The position numbers and the translations under genes were made by a program. A DNA stretch of 64,000 nt, from contig DOAQ01000042.1 of NCBI GenBank assembly GCA_003506435.1, positions 124,001 through 188,000 of the forward strand, read 5' to 3'. The DNA is from Prolixibacteraceae bacterium (GTDB taxonomy: Bacteria; Bacteroidota; Bacteroidia; Bacteroidales; Prolixibacteraceae). Each line of letters begins with the position of its first letter. Positions within the stretch are counted from its first letter, which is position 1. Below the pieces are notes generated by a model. It searched no databases. It was not told where the DNA came from and saw only the letters and a program-made list of their open reading frames with translations. This document shows positions 1 through 10,089 of this stretch, piece by piece.

Positions 1-322
1 CTTCTTTAACAGCCAAATACCAATGCAAGAGAAACAAAGTCGTTAATCGTTGCTGGCCATCTAAAGGCACAAAACGGAGGGAATCATTGCCACAACCGTT
101 TAACAAGCTGCCATAAATGAAATCAAGGTCCCGATTTGGGTTCTCCTCTTTTAGGTATTCTTTTAGTGCAGCTAAAAAAGAATCCCGGATGTCGGTATTC
201 GATTCACGGCCTTGTGCATAATCCCTTTGAATAATTGGAATTTCGACCCGATAGTTTTTTTCGCTTAATAGTTTGAAAAAACTTAAGCGTTCGCCTGATT
301 CGGTAGTTATATTGTTGCTCAT
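1..322 (-). CDS. GmrSD/DUF262-family protein, N-terminal part (cut by window edge)
   Basis: The visible ~107 residues start MSNNITTESGERL and contain IPIIQRDYAQGRES and the signature DGQQRLTTLFLLHWY. These are hallmarks of the DUF262 (ParB/Srx-like NTPase-nuclease) domain found in GmrS and other modification-dependent restriction or abortive-infection proteins. The ATG at 322-320 lies one base beyond the stop codon of the upstream DUF262 gene (324-2132), so the two are almost certainly co-translated. It is the second DUF262 protein in a row behind hsdM-hsdS. The C-terminal half lies outside the window, so an HNH/DUF1524 nuclease part cannot be judged. Confidence 0.85.
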   Translation of the reverse strand, partial: MSNNITTESGERLSFFKLLSEKNYRVEIPIIQRDYAQGRESNTDIRDSFLAALKEYLKEENPNRDLDFIYGSLLNGCGNDSLRFVPLDGQQRLTTLFLLHWYLAVKE

Positions 323-323
323 T

Positions 324-2132
324 TTACTCTACAGCGTTATTTAGATAGACATCCAGAACAGATTTTATTGCGTTTAAGTAGTCATCAGCATCAGAGGCAT
401 CCCAATACATAATCTTATCAAACTTCCGACTGTATGCTTTCATGAAAACATTTTTTGTCATAATTGGAACAAAACTGCCGTTGCTGTCTTTTTTCATTAT
501 CTCCATTCTTTTGATGGGGAAGAAAGCATTCTTGTAAGCGCGGTTTGTTCCCGCATCCAATAATACAAGGTTTGAGATATTATGGCTGTTTGGCGGGTTT
601 TCTTCTTTAAAAACAGCACTAATTTTCTGGTAAAGGCCATTAAATGTTTCATCGGCTGTTTCACCATTTAAAAGCCCCAATAATTCAACGCAAACTTCTT
701 TGTCAGTGTTATTGGGGATTTTTTCGATTACTTTCAGGTAAGTGTCTGTTTCGTTTCCCTCGGCTGAAACGCCGGTATAAAAATCGAGTACCAATTTTGC
801 CCATTCAATTCTATCTTTGCCTTTTAATTCCACTTCAGATTGAGATCGCACATGTTCAATGTCCCAGTTTCCTTTTTTATAGCTATCAAAAGGAAAGCGG
901 CTTTTTGAATGAGGATTAGCAAGTAAGGTCTGAATATTTGTTAGAAGTAATATCCTTTTTATCGAGGCTTTATCTTTTCCCTTTTCGTAATCGAGCCCTT
1001 CGATGTCAATATCAACTAATTTCGCAATCTCACCCTGTAAATAAGATTTAAACTTGGTTTTGGTCATTTCGGATGAGCTTGCTTTGTCCTTAATCTTTTT
1101 AAGGTCGCCGTTATTGGCAATGATGAAGCCTATTTGATGGTACAATTCCAAGTCGGTGTACCATTCTTCAAACATTAGAAAATACTTTTTAATATCCAGC
1201 CAAATTCCTTCAATATCGGGCGATTTTACCGGTGATAACCGCTTTTCAAAGTCTTCGTGCAGGAACTTGTAGAATGTAAAATACTTATCTTCACCTCCTT
1301 TATTGTTTTTCATCAGGTCGAAGATGTATTCAATGCGGGTATCGTATTTGTGTTGTGGTAGTTTGGTGTTGTCCTTGTCGTAAATAAAATGCCAAAATGA
1401 TTCGTCCTGCAACTTATTCTCGATGGCATCCCATTCCGAAGCAATTTGTAATTGTTTATAGTTAGCTTTTTGATTTTGATTTTTCGGGTTGGCAGTCCCC
1501 AAAAACAGGGCCTTAATCAACTCGGCGTTGGTCAATGGTATTTTACCAATATTCAGACGAGTAAATATATCGATGGTATCAACATCGCCATTGATTTCGT
1601 ACCAAATTACTTTTATCGGATTTTCCTTGTCCTCTTTAGCCAGAAGAGTTGAAAGGAATTTATTACAATCGTTGTAGTCTTTATTGCTGAACCACTTGAC
1701 TGTTGTTTGGTAAGCAGCCCACATGTAGTAGAAGTCGATGTAACTGTAGTCCTTTTTCGGGTCTTTCAGGAAATCATTACTGGTTGGCCTTGTTTGATAA
1801 ACTATTGAAAACTCTTCTTTTTTAAACGCTTCTTTCAGTGGTCTTTTTAAATGCTCTTTGACGAGGTAACTCAGGAAAATCCGGATTGTGGTTAAGCGTT
1901 GTTGTCCGTCAATTACTTCCCAACTACCATTGTCTTTACTTTTAACAACTACAGGTTGTAAGCAATAAAATTCTTTCCCGCTTTTTTCTCTTTGAGTAAA
2001 TTCCCAAATATCATCGAGCAACTGGGTAACCTGCGATACATTCCACCGATATCCACGCTGGTAGGAAGGAATAAAGAAATTGTATTCCAACAACTGATTA
2101 ATCGATTTTAGAACAAGTCTGTTATCATCCAT
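324..2132 (-). CDS. DUF262 + DUF1524 (GmrSD-type) protein, 602 aa
   Basis: The N-terminal DUF262 domain shows IPSYQRGYRWN near residue 20 and DGQQRLTTIRIFLSYL near residue 75, the nucleotide-binding and nuclease motif of GmrS-type proteins. The C-terminal DUF1524 region has NWDIEHVRSQ near residue 424 and HNISNLVLLDAGTNRAYKN near residue 515, which fits an HNH-like endonuclease with conserved His and Asn residues. Family members cut modified DNA or act in phage exclusion, sometimes alongside type I restriction systems. The gene lies 73 bases downstream of hsdS on the same strand and 1 base upstream of a second DUF262 gene, so it probably belongs to the hsd operon. Whether it restricts DNA itself or only modulates the system is not known from sequence. 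Confidence 0.88.
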   Translation of the reverse strand: MDDNRLVLKSINQLLEYNFFIPSYQRGYRWNVSQVTQLLDDIWEFTQREKSGKEFYCLQPVVVKSKDNGSWEVIDGQQRLTTIRIFLSYLVKEHLKRPLKEAFKKEEFSIVYQTRPTSNDFLKDPKKDYSYIDFYYMWAAYQTTVKWFSNKDYNDCNKFLSTLLAKEDKENPIKVIWYEINGDVDTIDIFTRLNIGKIPLTNAELIKALFLGTANPKNQNQKANYKQLQIASEWDAIENKLQDESFWHFIYDKDNTKLPQHKYDTRIEYIFDLMKNNKGGEDKYFTFYKFLHEDFEKRLSPVKSPDIEGIWLDIKKYFLMFEEWYTDLELYHQIGFIIANNGDLKKIKDKASSSEMTKTKFKSYLQGEIAKLVDIDIEGLDYEKGKDKASIKRILLLTNIQTLLANPHSKSRFPFDSYKKGNWDIEHVRSQSEVELKGKDRIEWAKLVLDFYTGVSAEGNETDTYLKVIEKIPNNTDKEVCVELLGLLNGETADETFNGLYQKISAVFKEENPPNSHNISNLVLLDAGTNRAYKNAFFPIKRMEIMKKDSNGSFVPIMTKNVFMKAYSRKFDKIMYWDASDADDYLNAIKSVLDVYLNNAVE

Positions 2133-2205
2133 TTAGTCATGGTCATTAGTTGATTTTACATTCATATTTCGCCAAAGTGAAACCATTCTTCTTCGGTTAG
2201 GCTTC

Positions 2206-3537
2206 TTAAGTAATTTTAGAATAGTTTCCAGTTGGCTCGGCTGCCATTGGTAACTCACATAACTGCTCTATGCTTTGTGGTTTTACCAACCTTATTTTCC
2301 CTGTTAATAAATTCTGCATCATCCCCAGTTTTATATTGCGGTATTTCTCCACCTTGGTTTCCAATGCCTGTATTTCGGCATCCATATCTGAAAGGATGGT
2401 GGCTATTTCGTATTGCTCTTCGATATCCGGTAATTTAATTTTTATACGACCTAAAGCACCTCTTGATATTCTTTTATGCGTAGTACCTCCACATAATTCA
2501 CTTATTAAATTGAACCAGTTATTGGTAGTGAAAATTTGATTTAAAAACTCGCGATTAACTACATCTCTACTTGGCCTATAAATAGTAACATCGACTGATG
2601 TTATTACTTTATCTTCACCTATATATGGGAAAACACAAGCTCTACCTGCGGGTTCAGCTAATCTACAAATAAGTAAATCACCAACTTTTAAAAGTTTACA
2701 ACCTAGCTTCCTAAAAGATTCCTCGTAAATGAATTTCTTATTTTCTTTTTCTAAAAAAGTACCAATCCCAATGTTTCCAGTTTGGATTAAACGAATTCCT
2801 TTATCAGTTATATGCTCTGATTCAATCCAATCTCCATCATCAAAAAGTTCTTTTTTATTTTCAGCAATTTGAAATATAGATTGTTCTTCCCAACCCTCTT
2901 TTGGTTGCAGGAGTTTTTGCATTGCCCCTTGTTTGATGTTGCGTTTTTTGGCAATGAGTTTTTCGAGGTTGTTTATCAGGGCATCGGCATCACTTAGGGC
3001 GGTGGCTATGACGGTTTGTTCGGCTACAGTTGGTGGAACTATAATTGGTAATTTCTTTGCAATTCCACCAGTATAACTCTGTTGCTTTGTTCCTTGACAA
3101 TATTTAAAAGCCAGTTCATCTCCATAACGAACGTAATAATGAAATAAGTATGTGGTGTTTAGTAATCCTTTTTTAGGGTATAATGCCATACAGGACTGAT
3201 TGGTTGTGGCTTCAATTCCAGTAATAGCACAACTTCCTCTCGTTCCAGCAGCTTCTAAACCAGTAATAGCAAATAGAAAAGTACCTTTCGGAATCATCTT
3301 TAAATTAGCTTCTCTTGCTCCTTCAATTGTAATTTTTTCAATTGTATCAGTAATTACATTGTAGTTCAATTCTCCACTAGTTATCCAAGGAATATCTCCT
3401 TTGTAGAATTCAGGTCTTCCTCTATATGGTGTTTGACCACTTGAAAAGCCTTCCATTACGTCTTGAAATTTCTTAACCTCCCAATCCTCAGGAATTACTC
3501 CTACCTCCATATTTTTATAACCTTGTCTTAGTTCCAT
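2206..3537 (-). CDS. hsdS: Type I restriction-modification specificity subunit HsdS
   Basis: This 443-residue protein has two target-recognition domains (about residues 15-175 and 225-375), each followed by a helical spacer. The spacers read TVIATALSDADALINNLEK and YEIATILSDMDAEIQALETK, the usual internally repeated conserved regions that set the distance between the two half-sites. The start MELRQGYKNMEVGVIPEDW resembles many HsdS N-termini. The start codon overlaps the end of hsdM: ATGGAACTAA contains both the hsdS ATG and the hsdM stop. HsdS directs the HsdM methylase (and HsdR) to a bipartite target. The recognised sequence cannot be read from the protein. Confidence 0.95.
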   Translation of the reverse strand: MELRQGYKNMEVGVIPEDWEVKKFQDVMEGFSSGQTPYRGRPEFYKGDIPWITSGELNYNVITDTIEKITIEGAREANLKMIPKGTFLFAITGLEAAGTRGSCAITGIEATTNQSCMALYPKKGLLNTTYLFHYYVRYGDELAFKYCQGTKQQSYTGGIAKKLPIIVPPTVAEQTVIATALSDADALINNLEKLIAKKRNIKQGAMQKLLQPKEGWEEQSIFQIAENKKELFDDGDWIESEHITDKGIRLIQTGNIGIGTFLEKENKKFIYEESFRKLGCKLLKVGDLLICRLAEPAGRACVFPYIGEDKVITSVDVTIYRPSRDVVNREFLNQIFTTNNWFNLISELCGGTTHKRISRGALGRIKIKLPDIEEQYEIATILSDMDAEIQALETKVEKYRNIKLGMMQNLLTGKIRLVKPQSIEQLCELPMAAEPTGNYSKIT

Positions 3538-6077
3538 ACAAACCCCATTTTTTGAAGGTGGGTAATAACTTTTTCTTCCAATTCAGCTACATATGTAGTT
3601 TGCTTCGGTAGTGTTGTTTCATAGCGTTCAGCCAGTTCATTTATCCGTTGAGTAAGGCGTTGGCTAATGCGCTCCATTTCGGTTTTTACATCACGCTCCA
3701 ATACGGTCATCCATTTATCGTCAACCACGAGTTGTTTTATTTCGTCCTCGGTAAGTGTTTTGTAACGGGCAATTACCTTTTTATCGAGGTCGGCAAGGGC
3801 TTTTTTAATCTTTGCTTTTACCTGAGTGTCTTTGTCCACCAAATCGAGGTAGCTCTGCAATACGGCAAGTTTGTCAAAGAATTCGGCATTAACATTGGTG
3901 CGTTTGGCTTTGTCGAACGTGTCTTTAATAATCTTGGTAATTTCCTTTTTTGCTTTGGTATTAGGAATTTTCAGTATTTCAATTTTTAACTCCCGCATTT
4001 TTTCGTCCACCAAGGTTTTGGTTATTTTGCCTTTGTCGTTTTTTACCTCGTTCAAAATCCAGTCGTCTTCTTCCACTCCATCGGGCAGGTTTTCTTCCAG
4101 TTCGGCTATTTGAACGGCAATAGCTTCCTTTTCGACTTCCAATTTTTCAATGGCTTTTTTCTCAGGTAAGAAATAGCGGTCAATTACCAGTGTTTTTGGT
4201 ACAAGGTCGCAATCCCACTCGGTTATGGATTTTGTTTGCTTTGTTATGGTTAACTCGGCTTTCCAACCGTCAATGGCAATGTAGTAGCAATCATCCTGCA
4301 TAACGTCGTTCCAGTAGTCCATTAGGTGTTGGTACACATCGTATTTATCCATCAGGGCTTTGCCTGTATATGTTGCCAATACATCTTCCGAAATGCGGAA
4401 AACAACTTGTTTGGGTTTTAAGCCTTTGGCGAGCGATTTTAATATTTCGGTGTTTTTGGTTTTCCAGCCTTCAAACACTTCGTCCATTTCCTGTATAAAA
4501 GTTGTAAATTCAGGATGGCTGAAAATGGTTTGTTTTACAAGGACTTTGTCAATTTTTAAATCACTGTAATTTTCTCTGCCGTTTGCATTAAAAAGCTCGG
4601 CTTTCAATGAAGGATAAATATCCCAATATTCCTGTAATGCCTCAATATCGGCGTTTGGAATACCACCCAATAAATGGGCTTCAATGTCTTGTATATCTTC
4701 GGTTTCCTGACTGTCGATATATCGGGGGATGTTCAGGTTGTAGTCGTTTTTCGGGTCGCTGATTTCTTCCACACTGACCAAACGGCTGTATTTCGGCACA
4801 TTAGTTTGTTTGGTGAAAACATCAACAATTTTATGAATGTCCTGCTCACGCAAACGGTTTTTGCTTCCATCTTTAATGAAACCTTTGCTGGCATCAATCA
4901 AAAAGATGTGTTTGCGTGTGTCAGCTCCTTCCTTGTCCAATATTATAACACAGGCAGGAATGCCAGTACCAAAAAATAAGTTTGCAGGGAATCCAATAAT
5001 ACCTTTAATATAACCACGTTGAATTAAGCTTTTGCGGATTTCAGCTTCGGCATTGCCACGGAACAAAACACCGTGTGGTAAAATACAAGCTCCTTTCCCT
5101 GTGCTTTTTAGCGATTTAAGAATATGCAACAAAAAAGCAAAATCGCCGTTCTTTTCAGGTGGAGTTTTGTAAATGACTTTTCCTATTTTCTGGCTTTCTT
5201 CTTCGTCTTTTTCGAAACGCCCGTATAGGTCGTTTTGCGGGTCAAATCCATTTACCCAGTTCTTAGAAGAAAATGGCGGATTTGCAACTACAAAGTCGAA
5301 AGTTCTCATATTGCCATCTTTATCTTTAAAAAACGGGTCAGAAAGTGTACTTTGTCCTCTGTGTATTTCGTGCCCTTCGATACCGTGCAAAATCATATTC
5401 ATACGGGCTAATGCAGCGGTTGCCACATCTTTTTCCTGTCCGTAAATAGAGCCTTTGCCATCGGCTTCGTCAATCACTTTTAAAAGTAAAGAACCCGAAC
5501 CACACGTTGGGTCATAAAAAGTAGTTGAATTTTTAGGTTCTGTAATACCTAATACTTTTGCTAATACACGGCTTACTTCGCCAGGTGTATAAAACTGTCC
5601 TTTGCTTTTACCGCTCTCGGTCGCAAAATTCTTCATCAAATATTCAAAGGCATCGCCCAGAATATCATCGCCACCAGCACGATTTTTACTAAAATCAAGG
5701 GCAGGTTTTTCAAAAATGGCAATCAGCTTGGTAAGGCGGTCAATCATCTCCTGACCTTTGCCCAGCTTTTCATCATCATTAAAGTCGGCAACATCTATAA
5801 CACCCACAAGGTCATTGGCTTTTGCCAATTCTCCGATAATGGTGTTCATCTTGTCGCCAATCTCTTTGTTGTTCTTCAAAGCAATCATATCTTTGAAACT
5901 ACCACCTTCAGGGATTTCAATAATTCCGTCGGGGTCGTTCTCGTATTTGTCCGAAACGTATTTGATAAACAACAAAACCAGTACATAATCCTTGTACTGG
6001 CTGGCATCCATTCCGCCCCTCAGTTCGTCGCAACTTGCCCAAATTGAGCTGTATAATTCTGATTTCTTAATTGCCAT
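3528..6077 (-). CDS. hsdM: Type I restriction-modification methyltransferase HsdM, 849 aa
   Basis: N6-adenine DNA methyltransferase. The N-terminal HsdM bundle (residues ~5-150, starting MAIKKSELYSSIWASCDELRGG) is followed by SAM-binding motif I DPTCGSGSLLLKV near residue 190 and catalytic motif IV ANPPFSSKNW near residue 264. The protein is much longer than classical ~530-residue HsdM. Residues ~480-849 form a Lys/Glu-rich helical extension seen in one HsdM subgroup. It leads an operon with hsdS (10-base overlap) and two DUF262 genes. No hsdR is visible before the window edge, so it must lie further left or elsewhere if the system restricts DNA. Confidence 0.95.
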   Translation of the reverse strand: MAIKKSELYSSIWASCDELRGGMDASQYKDYVLVLLFIKYVSDKYENDPDGIIEIPEGGSFKDMIALKNNKEIGDKMNTIIGELAKANDLVGVIDVADFNDDEKLGKGQEMIDRLTKLIAIFEKPALDFSKNRAGGDDILGDAFEYLMKNFATESGKSKGQFYTPGEVSRVLAKVLGITEPKNSTTFYDPTCGSGSLLLKVIDEADGKGSIYGQEKDVATAALARMNMILHGIEGHEIHRGQSTLSDPFFKDKDGNMRTFDFVVANPPFSSKNWVNGFDPQNDLYGRFEKDEEESQKIGKVIYKTPPEKNGDFAFLLHILKSLKSTGKGACILPHGVLFRGNAEAEIRKSLIQRGYIKGIIGFPANLFFGTGIPACVIILDKEGADTRKHIFLIDASKGFIKDGSKNRLREQDIHKIVDVFTKQTNVPKYSRLVSVEEISDPKNDYNLNIPRYIDSQETEDIQDIEAHLLGGIPNADIEALQEYWDIYPSLKAELFNANGRENYSDLKIDKVLVKQTIFSHPEFTTFIQEMDEVFEGWKTKNTEILKSLAKGLKPKQVVFRISEDVLATYTGKALMDKYDVYQHLMDYWNDVMQDDCYYIAIDGWKAELTITKQTKSITEWDCDLVPKTLVIDRYFLPEKKAIEKLEVEKEAIAVQIAELEENLPDGVEEDDWILNEVKNDKGKITKTLVDEKMRELKIEILKIPNTKAKKEITKIIKDTFDKAKRTNVNAEFFDKLAVLQSYLDLVDKDTQVKAKIKKALADLDKKVIARYKTLTEDEIKQLVVDDKWMTVLERDVKTEMERISQRLTQRINELAERYETTLPKQTTYVAELEEKVITHLQKMGFVWN

Positions 6078-6343
6078 ATTCTAATTCCAATCCATTTTAA
6101 ATTAAAGCGCTAAAGTAACAAATTAGCACGGGTGCGTAAGCAAAATTGCAGCTCTTTTGCAAGCCTTTGGTTTGAGCGTCGGCTCGTGTGGGCTGGGTTC
6201 TTTTTTTCTTTTTTGCTGAGGGGAAAGAAAAAAAACAAAATAAATTTCTCCAATTCCGCAACAACCTGTCCACGAGCTAAATTCCGCTTTCTGATATCCA
6301 AATTTTCCACAGTATGCTGTGTCATAGCGGAATTTTTACACTA

Positions 6344-6474
6344 GAATACAACGTCTCGCAAATACACGTAGGGCCGGAGTTAACCGATGAACTTCCTACG
6401 AAGTATTGCTTTTCAATTTATTGATTTCCTGTCAACGAGCACCGCTGCCCGGCGGGTATTTTGCTGTTGGCAGC
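6344..6474 (-). repeat. attC-like site 1 (131 bp)
   Basis: On the minus strand the site starts GCTGCCAACAGCAAAATAC and ends GTATTTGCGAGACGTTG. The inner CAAAATAC and GTATTTG segments pair with one bulge, as expected of a bulged attC hairpin. The body is shared with the copies at 9819 and 16726. Its left arm complements the first bases of the helicase cassette. It ends that cassette 42 bases after the helicase stop codon and opens the hsd module. Confidence 0.75.
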
Positions 6475-6515
6475 TGGCATTCCTTTTGTCGGTTTTATTT
6501 ATTTTATTAATAATT

Positions 6516-9500
6516 CTATTGACTTGAATAAACTTTTAGCTCTATGTTTCCAACAGTCGATAGGTAATGATGAACATTTCCCAACAGCAAAAGAATATCA
6601 TCTGAAGCATTTGCTTTACTAAGTGCAGGCTGAACAACGTAGATATGAAAACGCATTGCTTTTGTCCATTTTGCTTGCTCTAGCAAATTTTCAATGTCGT
6701 CCTCAGTTCCTTTAATTATTCTACTACAACTATTTCCATTGAGAATTTTTGTCTTCCTCCTGAATAAATGAGTAAAAAACTCCCTTCCGCTTTTATGTTT
6801 CCACTTCAACGATTTTTCTGCCTGACCACAAACTTGATAAAAGTTGTCTATGTCATTACTTATTTCACCATTTTTTGCATATTTGAGATGATACAAATGA
6901 ATATCAATTACAGTTTCGGAATCATTGATACCAATGATATCCGCTATTTCACCCTTTCCATCATCATCGTATATTACTTGGAAGTCGTTTCTGATTTTTT
7001 CAATGAAATAAAACTGAATTGAATCTTGGATATATGGAGAAATGTCTTGGGATTCCTTTCTAATACTCACACCTGACCAGTTATCAGTAATAATATTGTT
7101 CATTGAAATTACATCTGGTTGAACTTTAAGTCTTACAAATAAATTTCCGAAAAGTTGTGAGCCGTCAGCAAACCAAATTGTGGGAGTAACATTCTGAAAA
7201 AAGAATAAAAGAGGCTCATTAGTATTTCCGTATTGAATTGTGCAATTTTCGTTTGTGAGTTGAATGAGTTTGTAATAATTTTCGTTGGTTACAGGATTAA
7301 TACCTATTTCAATTTCAAATTGAACAGAACAATCATTCGTATCAACTGAAAACCTAATGCTTTGGTCAATACTAGCATTAACTAAATTTAATTCCGTATT
7401 TGAAAGGTCATATAAAACACCATTTATAATTATCTGGTAGCGACTTTCAGAATTTTCATACATTTCAGGATTCCAGTCAATTAGTATAGGCATAACATTT
7501 GGACGTTGCTGTAGTTTTTCAATTGCCAATGTATGTTGAAGGACTACATTTGTGTCAATTTCGTCATTCGCTACAACATCACCAATCGTCTTGCACCATT
7601 TTGTTAGCTCATCTAAATTACCCCTTTGATAAGACCAGATTTTTCCTTTAACTGAACAGCCTAATGAAACTTTCTCACCGTCTTTATAACCAACTCCAAA
7701 AATATTATTCTTAATAAGAGTCCCTTGCTCCAAAAGTTTTATGCCGTCTTGAACTCCCTTCCCAAAATACGCTTGAAATGTTATATCCTGTCCTATGCTC
7801 TTTCTCGTTCCTACATTGTAAAGAGAAAGCCGGTTAACATTATGGAATATTCTAAATACATTCATACCGGTAATCAAGTCAGTATTTCTTTCTTTAAATA
7901 TTGCATCCATCAACGAGACGCCAGAAAATCCTCTAATTGAGGTGTTTAGAAATACCCTATTAATTCCAGGTCGTAAATCCCAATGAATAACGACTAAATC
8001 CCATTGCAAATTCTGAGCTGTTTCAAATTTGCCCCATTCCACTTTCTCAATTTTACCCAAAATGATTATTAGCGTATCTTGGCTATGGCGACTAAATACA
8101 TGTTCATAGCTAGCAATGTTTGGAAACCCCGACTCCCAAATTGATGGATTCCAAGTAGTAACACCACATCTAAAGATTACTGTGCTCATGGCGGGATTGA
8201 TTTCCTGAAATGGCACTATCGATTCTGAAAGATTATTGAACTTATCTAAGAAAGATTTAATATCTAATTCTTTTTGTGTTGCATTAGCACTCAATCTTGG
8301 AAGGAGCAAATTCCAATCTGAGTTTCTAGCATACAACTGGTCTAATTCCTCATTAATAGGTGGATATGCAGTGTTTGCAATAAAGCTTGCACTACCCAAT
8401 TCGCTGTATGATGTTCTTGTAAAACGGCCAATGAACTGAAGTGTAATAGGTAAACTTTGCCTTTCATCATGAATTGCTGCAATTTTAAGATTTGGTAAAT
8501 CAAATCCTTCACCCAGCATATTAACACAAATAATTATAGAATGCTCGCCTCTTTTAATTGCTTCAATCTTATTTTTTAAACCTGCGATACCAGTATAAAC
8601 CATCACCGGATTATGCTCTGGATATTCTTTGTAGTATTCAAAAACTTCAATTGCCCTGTTTTTATTCATACATCTCGCCATGATGAAATGATTGTAGCCA
8701 GATGCAATATCAGTTTTCAACTGCATAACTGCATTTTCTGCAATTCTTTTATCTGCTAAATTTTTGTTGTATTCTCTAATTGGCAGGTAGTTGATCTTTT
8801 TGTAGTACTTCTGTTCTTGGGCTTTTCTTAGCGAAAAGTTGAAAATTATTTTTCCTTGTAAACTCTTTCCATCATTTCTAAAAGGTGTTGCAGTAAAAAG
8901 AAAAACCTTTTGTTTATCAAATTTCTCAATTAGTTCTTTCCAAGTTCTTGCTTCTGAATGATGGGCTTCGTCAACAAAAAACTGTGAGAAAAGACTATTC
9001 AGTAACGTTCGTTCGGGAGCAGAAAAGTCCACGAGTAAATCCATGGTAGATACTACAACATTGCATTTTTCAACAAATTCTTGCAATTCCTGAATAGTAT
9101 TGAACCCAGCATTAATTATTCCTACAATTGGATTCATACAAGTTGAATCCACGATACGATATTCTTTCAGCAAGCCTAATGTGATAAACTTGTCAGAAAT
9201 CTGCGTTCTTAAAGCATCTGAAGGAACAGAAACAAGCAGCCTTTCGCAGGAATTTGAAATTAGTGTGGCCAGCATTGTTTCCGTCTTACCTGTTCCTGTT
9301 GGCATTACAACAATGGCTTTGTCCTCAGGATTTTGAATATGGGCTAAAATAGAATATAAGGCACCTATTTGAGGTGGACGTAACCCTTTAATATTTTCTT
9401 GTTCATTTTCTTTTACGAATTTGAATTTATCACTCCATGTGCTAACAATTTCTTTAGGAGTTTTATTTTGAAAGTGTGGATGTTTTAGCCATCGTTTTAT

Positions 9501-9752
9501 TTTTATTCTTCCTGAACTGAAATCTGATCTTGACGGTCTTCTTGAGGTAAGTAGAATATATTCGAAAGCATCATCCTGAAATGTTTTATCACTTGTTAGA
9601 ACATATTTAATGTCATTAGACTCTACTATAAATGGATTTATACTTGAAATTTGAACATCATTGATTGAACTTTCAATCCCGAAATATTGCCATATTTCAT
9701 TACCATTATTTTGATAAACAAGTTTTGAAATTTTCGGTAGAGTAAATGTCAT
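6516..9752 (-). CDS. SF2 DEAH helicase with putative C-terminal nuclease domain, 1078 aa
   Basis: Superfamily 2 helicase of the ResIII/HsdR-like type. It shows Walker A VVMPTGTGKTETML near residue 155, DEAH box FFVDEAHHSE near 262, TATPFRNDGK near 289, and motif VI QFIGRFTRT near 445. The C-terminal third contains GEIADIIGIND, then IDIHLYHLKYAKNG near residues 935-965. This resembles the acidic and Lys core of PD-(D/E)XK nucleases fused to defence helicases, an inference. The ATG at 9752 (MTFTLPKISKL) is chosen because an in-frame upstream start at 9839 falls inside attC-like repeat 2. It is the only gene of its cassette. A DNA-targeting antiphage role is likely but untested. Confidence 0.82.
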   Translation of the reverse strand: MTFTLPKISKLVYQNNGNEIWQYFGIESSINDVQISSINPFIVESNDIKYVLTSDKTFQDDAFEYILLTSRRPSRSDFSSGRIKIKRWLKHPHFQNKTPKEIVSTWSDKFKFVKENEQENIKGLRPPQIGALYSILAHIQNPEDKAIVVMPTGTGKTETMLATLISNSCERLLVSVPSDALRTQISDKFITLGLLKEYRIVDSTCMNPIVGIINAGFNTIQELQEFVEKCNVVVSTMDLLVDFSAPERTLLNSLFSQFFVDEAHHSEARTWKELIEKFDKQKVFLFTATPFRNDGKSLQGKIIFNFSLRKAQEQKYYKKINYLPIREYNKNLADKRIAENAVMQLKTDIASGYNHFIMARCMNKNRAIEVFEYYKEYPEHNPVMVYTGIAGLKNKIEAIKRGEHSIIICVNMLGEGFDLPNLKIAAIHDERQSLPITLQFIGRFTRTSYSELGSASFIANTAYPPINEELDQLYARNSDWNLLLPRLSANATQKELDIKSFLDKFNNLSESIVPFQEINPAMSTVIFRCGVTTWNPSIWESGFPNIASYEHVFSRHSQDTLIIILGKIEKVEWGKFETAQNLQWDLVVIHWDLRPGINRVFLNTSIRGFSGVSLMDAIFKERNTDLITGMNVFRIFHNVNRLSLYNVGTRKSIGQDITFQAYFGKGVQDGIKLLEQGTLIKNNIFGVGYKDGEKVSLGCSVKGKIWSYQRGNLDELTKWCKTIGDVVANDEIDTNVVLQHTLAIEKLQQRPNVMPILIDWNPEMYENSESRYQIIINGVLYDLSNTELNLVNASIDQSIRFSVDTNDCSVQFEIEIGINPVTNENYYKLIQLTNENCTIQYGNTNEPLLFFFQNVTPTIWFADGSQLFGNLFVRLKVQPDVISMNNIITDNWSGVSIRKESQDISPYIQDSIQFYFIEKIRNDFQVIYDDDGKGEIADIIGINDSETVIDIHLYHLKYAKNGEISNDIDNFYQVCGQAEKSLKWKHKSGREFFTHLFRRKTKILNGNSCSRIIKGTEDDIENLLEQAKWTKAMRFHIYVVQPALSKANASDDILLLLGNVHHYLSTVGNIELKVYSSQ

Positions 9753-9818
9753 AATTTTAAGTTTAAATGTTAACATTAACTGATCTATCTCAGCTGTTTC
9801 GAAGGCGCAGTTACGATT

Positions 9819-9951
9819 GCTGCCAACGTCTCGCCACACGCAGGGCGGGCGTTTCCCGATGAACTTCCTACTAAGTACCGCTTTTCAAATTACTAATTTC
9901 CTGTCAACGAAGCACTGAAACCCGACTTGCGGGTATTTTGCTGTTACCGCC
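9819..9951 (-). repeat. attC-like site 2 (133 bp)
   Basis: On the minus strand it runs from GGCGGTAACAGCAAAATAC to GGCGAGACGTTGGCAGC. The body matches sites 1 and 3, including GGAAGTTCATCGGG and the CCCGCAAGTCGGG stretch. Its leading arm GGCGGTAAC complements the start of the 6.9-kb cassette at 16734-16726. Its trailing GTTGGCAGC starts the helicase cassette. The inner pairing is weaker here, since GTATTTG is replaced by GTGTGG. Confidence 0.75.
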
Positions 9952-10089
9952 TGGTGTTCTTTGTTTTCAATCATTTTCATATCAATTTGTTACATCGTTT
10001 CTGTCTATCGTGCGTTGGCTTAGCAAGCTCTTTGTCAAAGCTTTGGTTGTAGCGATGGCTTGAGAGCTTTGGTAATGTGCTTGCAAAAT

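Noticed and set aside
6110..6344. Overlapping 70-codon ORFs on both strands in the hsdM upstream region
   Set aside because: Driven by an A/T homopolymer-rich spacer before attC-like site 1; no coding signature.
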